This document shows positions 59,801 through 60,000 of a stretch of DNA of 60,000 nt, in pieces. The notes under the pieces are model-generated. The model worked only from the letters and a program-made list of their open reading frames with translations. It had not been told where the DNA came from and did no database searches. The DNA lies in NCBI GenBank assembly GCA_914767715.1, contig OU612071.1, positions 23,249,681-23,309,680 on the forward strand, written 5' to 3'. This stretch comes from Membranipora membranacea (Eukaryota > Bryozoa > Gymnolaemata > Cheilostomatida > Membraniporidae). The position numbers and the translations under genes are program-made. Position 1 is the first letter of the stretch, and each line of letters starts with the position of its first letter.

Positions 59801-60000
59801 AGAAAATTACGCTTGGATGTAATTGATTCCACCCCATTCACCCAATCACGTAAGATAACTCCTATTGGTTACCCAGCACTTCGCTGTGAAACTAGATGTT
59901 TCCCTGCTAGGTATGAGAACCCTAAACATCACCCTGACTGCAGAGCTTGCTCTGAGAGAAAGAATGGCATGCCGGACCCACTTTTACTGTATGACCTGCA
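59801..60000 (+). CDS. Possible exon, cut by window end
   Basis: After TTTGAGTTAG| one frame is open for all 66 codons to the end of the window, with a stop just before the acceptor. It contains PIGYPALRCETRCFPARY, then HHPDCRACSERKNG and PDPLLLYDL. Two Cys pairs (C-x3-C, C-x2-C) and balanced residue use make it look more like a real exon than most frames here. No family recognised; the downstream part is outside the window. Confidence 0.4.

Overview
This is an AT-rich metazoan nuclear window. Genes are split by GT-AG introns, and there are TATA boxes, a tRNA-derived SINE, LINE 3' fragments and several eukaryotic DNA transposons. The lectin families (PAN and fucolectin-like domains) and the transposon types suggest a marine invertebrate, but I cannot name the phylum. 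Most long open frames are short or accidental. The supported content is mobile DNA, one lectin gene with a decayed relative, and two tiny secreted-peptide genes.

Layout. 0-2 kb: tRNA-type SINE and a minisatellite. 2.0-3.3 kb: palindrome, TATA box and a two-exon gene for a 44-aa secreted four-cysteine peptide (+). 4.05-6.65 kb: a P-superfamily element with about 0.3 kb inverted repeats and a perfect 8-bp target duplication, holding a THAP exon and the C-terminus of a transposase but no catalytic middle. 6.7-8.2 kb: tandem repeats behind a TATA box. 9.1-21.7 kb: a 12.5-kb Kolobok-type element flanked by TTAA, with a multi-exon transposase gene (-) whose splice phases I could follow through 13 exons with one gap. 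A hAT MITE, a LINE fragment and hairpins sit in its introns. 21.7-39.3 kb: repeat-rich DNA with few genes, plus one fucolectin-like lectin gene at 32.5-33.0 kb. 39.35-46.46 kb: an ISL2EU-type element with about 320-bp inverted repeats and two convergent decayed genes, a SAP-SWIM-YqaJ nuclease (+) and a THAP-DDE transposase (-). 50.3-54.5 kb: a decayed PAN exon and a decayed fucolectin-like domain, separated by a 2.8-kb inverted-repeat element. 55.6-58.7 kb: a 0.56-kb direct duplication bracketing the second copy of the four-cysteine peptide gene (-). 59.8-60 kb: a possible exon running off the window.

The most interesting observation is the peptide pair. The two genes lie 53 kb apart on opposite strands. 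They share gene architecture (TATA box, short untranslated first exon, second exon opening three bases before the ATG), cysteine spacing, about 56% identity and recognisable upstream DNA, yet neither is long enough for ordinary ORF calling. The second theme is that three different transposon superfamilies in this window (P, Kolobok, ISL2EU) all use THAP-type DNA-binding exons, and every THAP region is broken.
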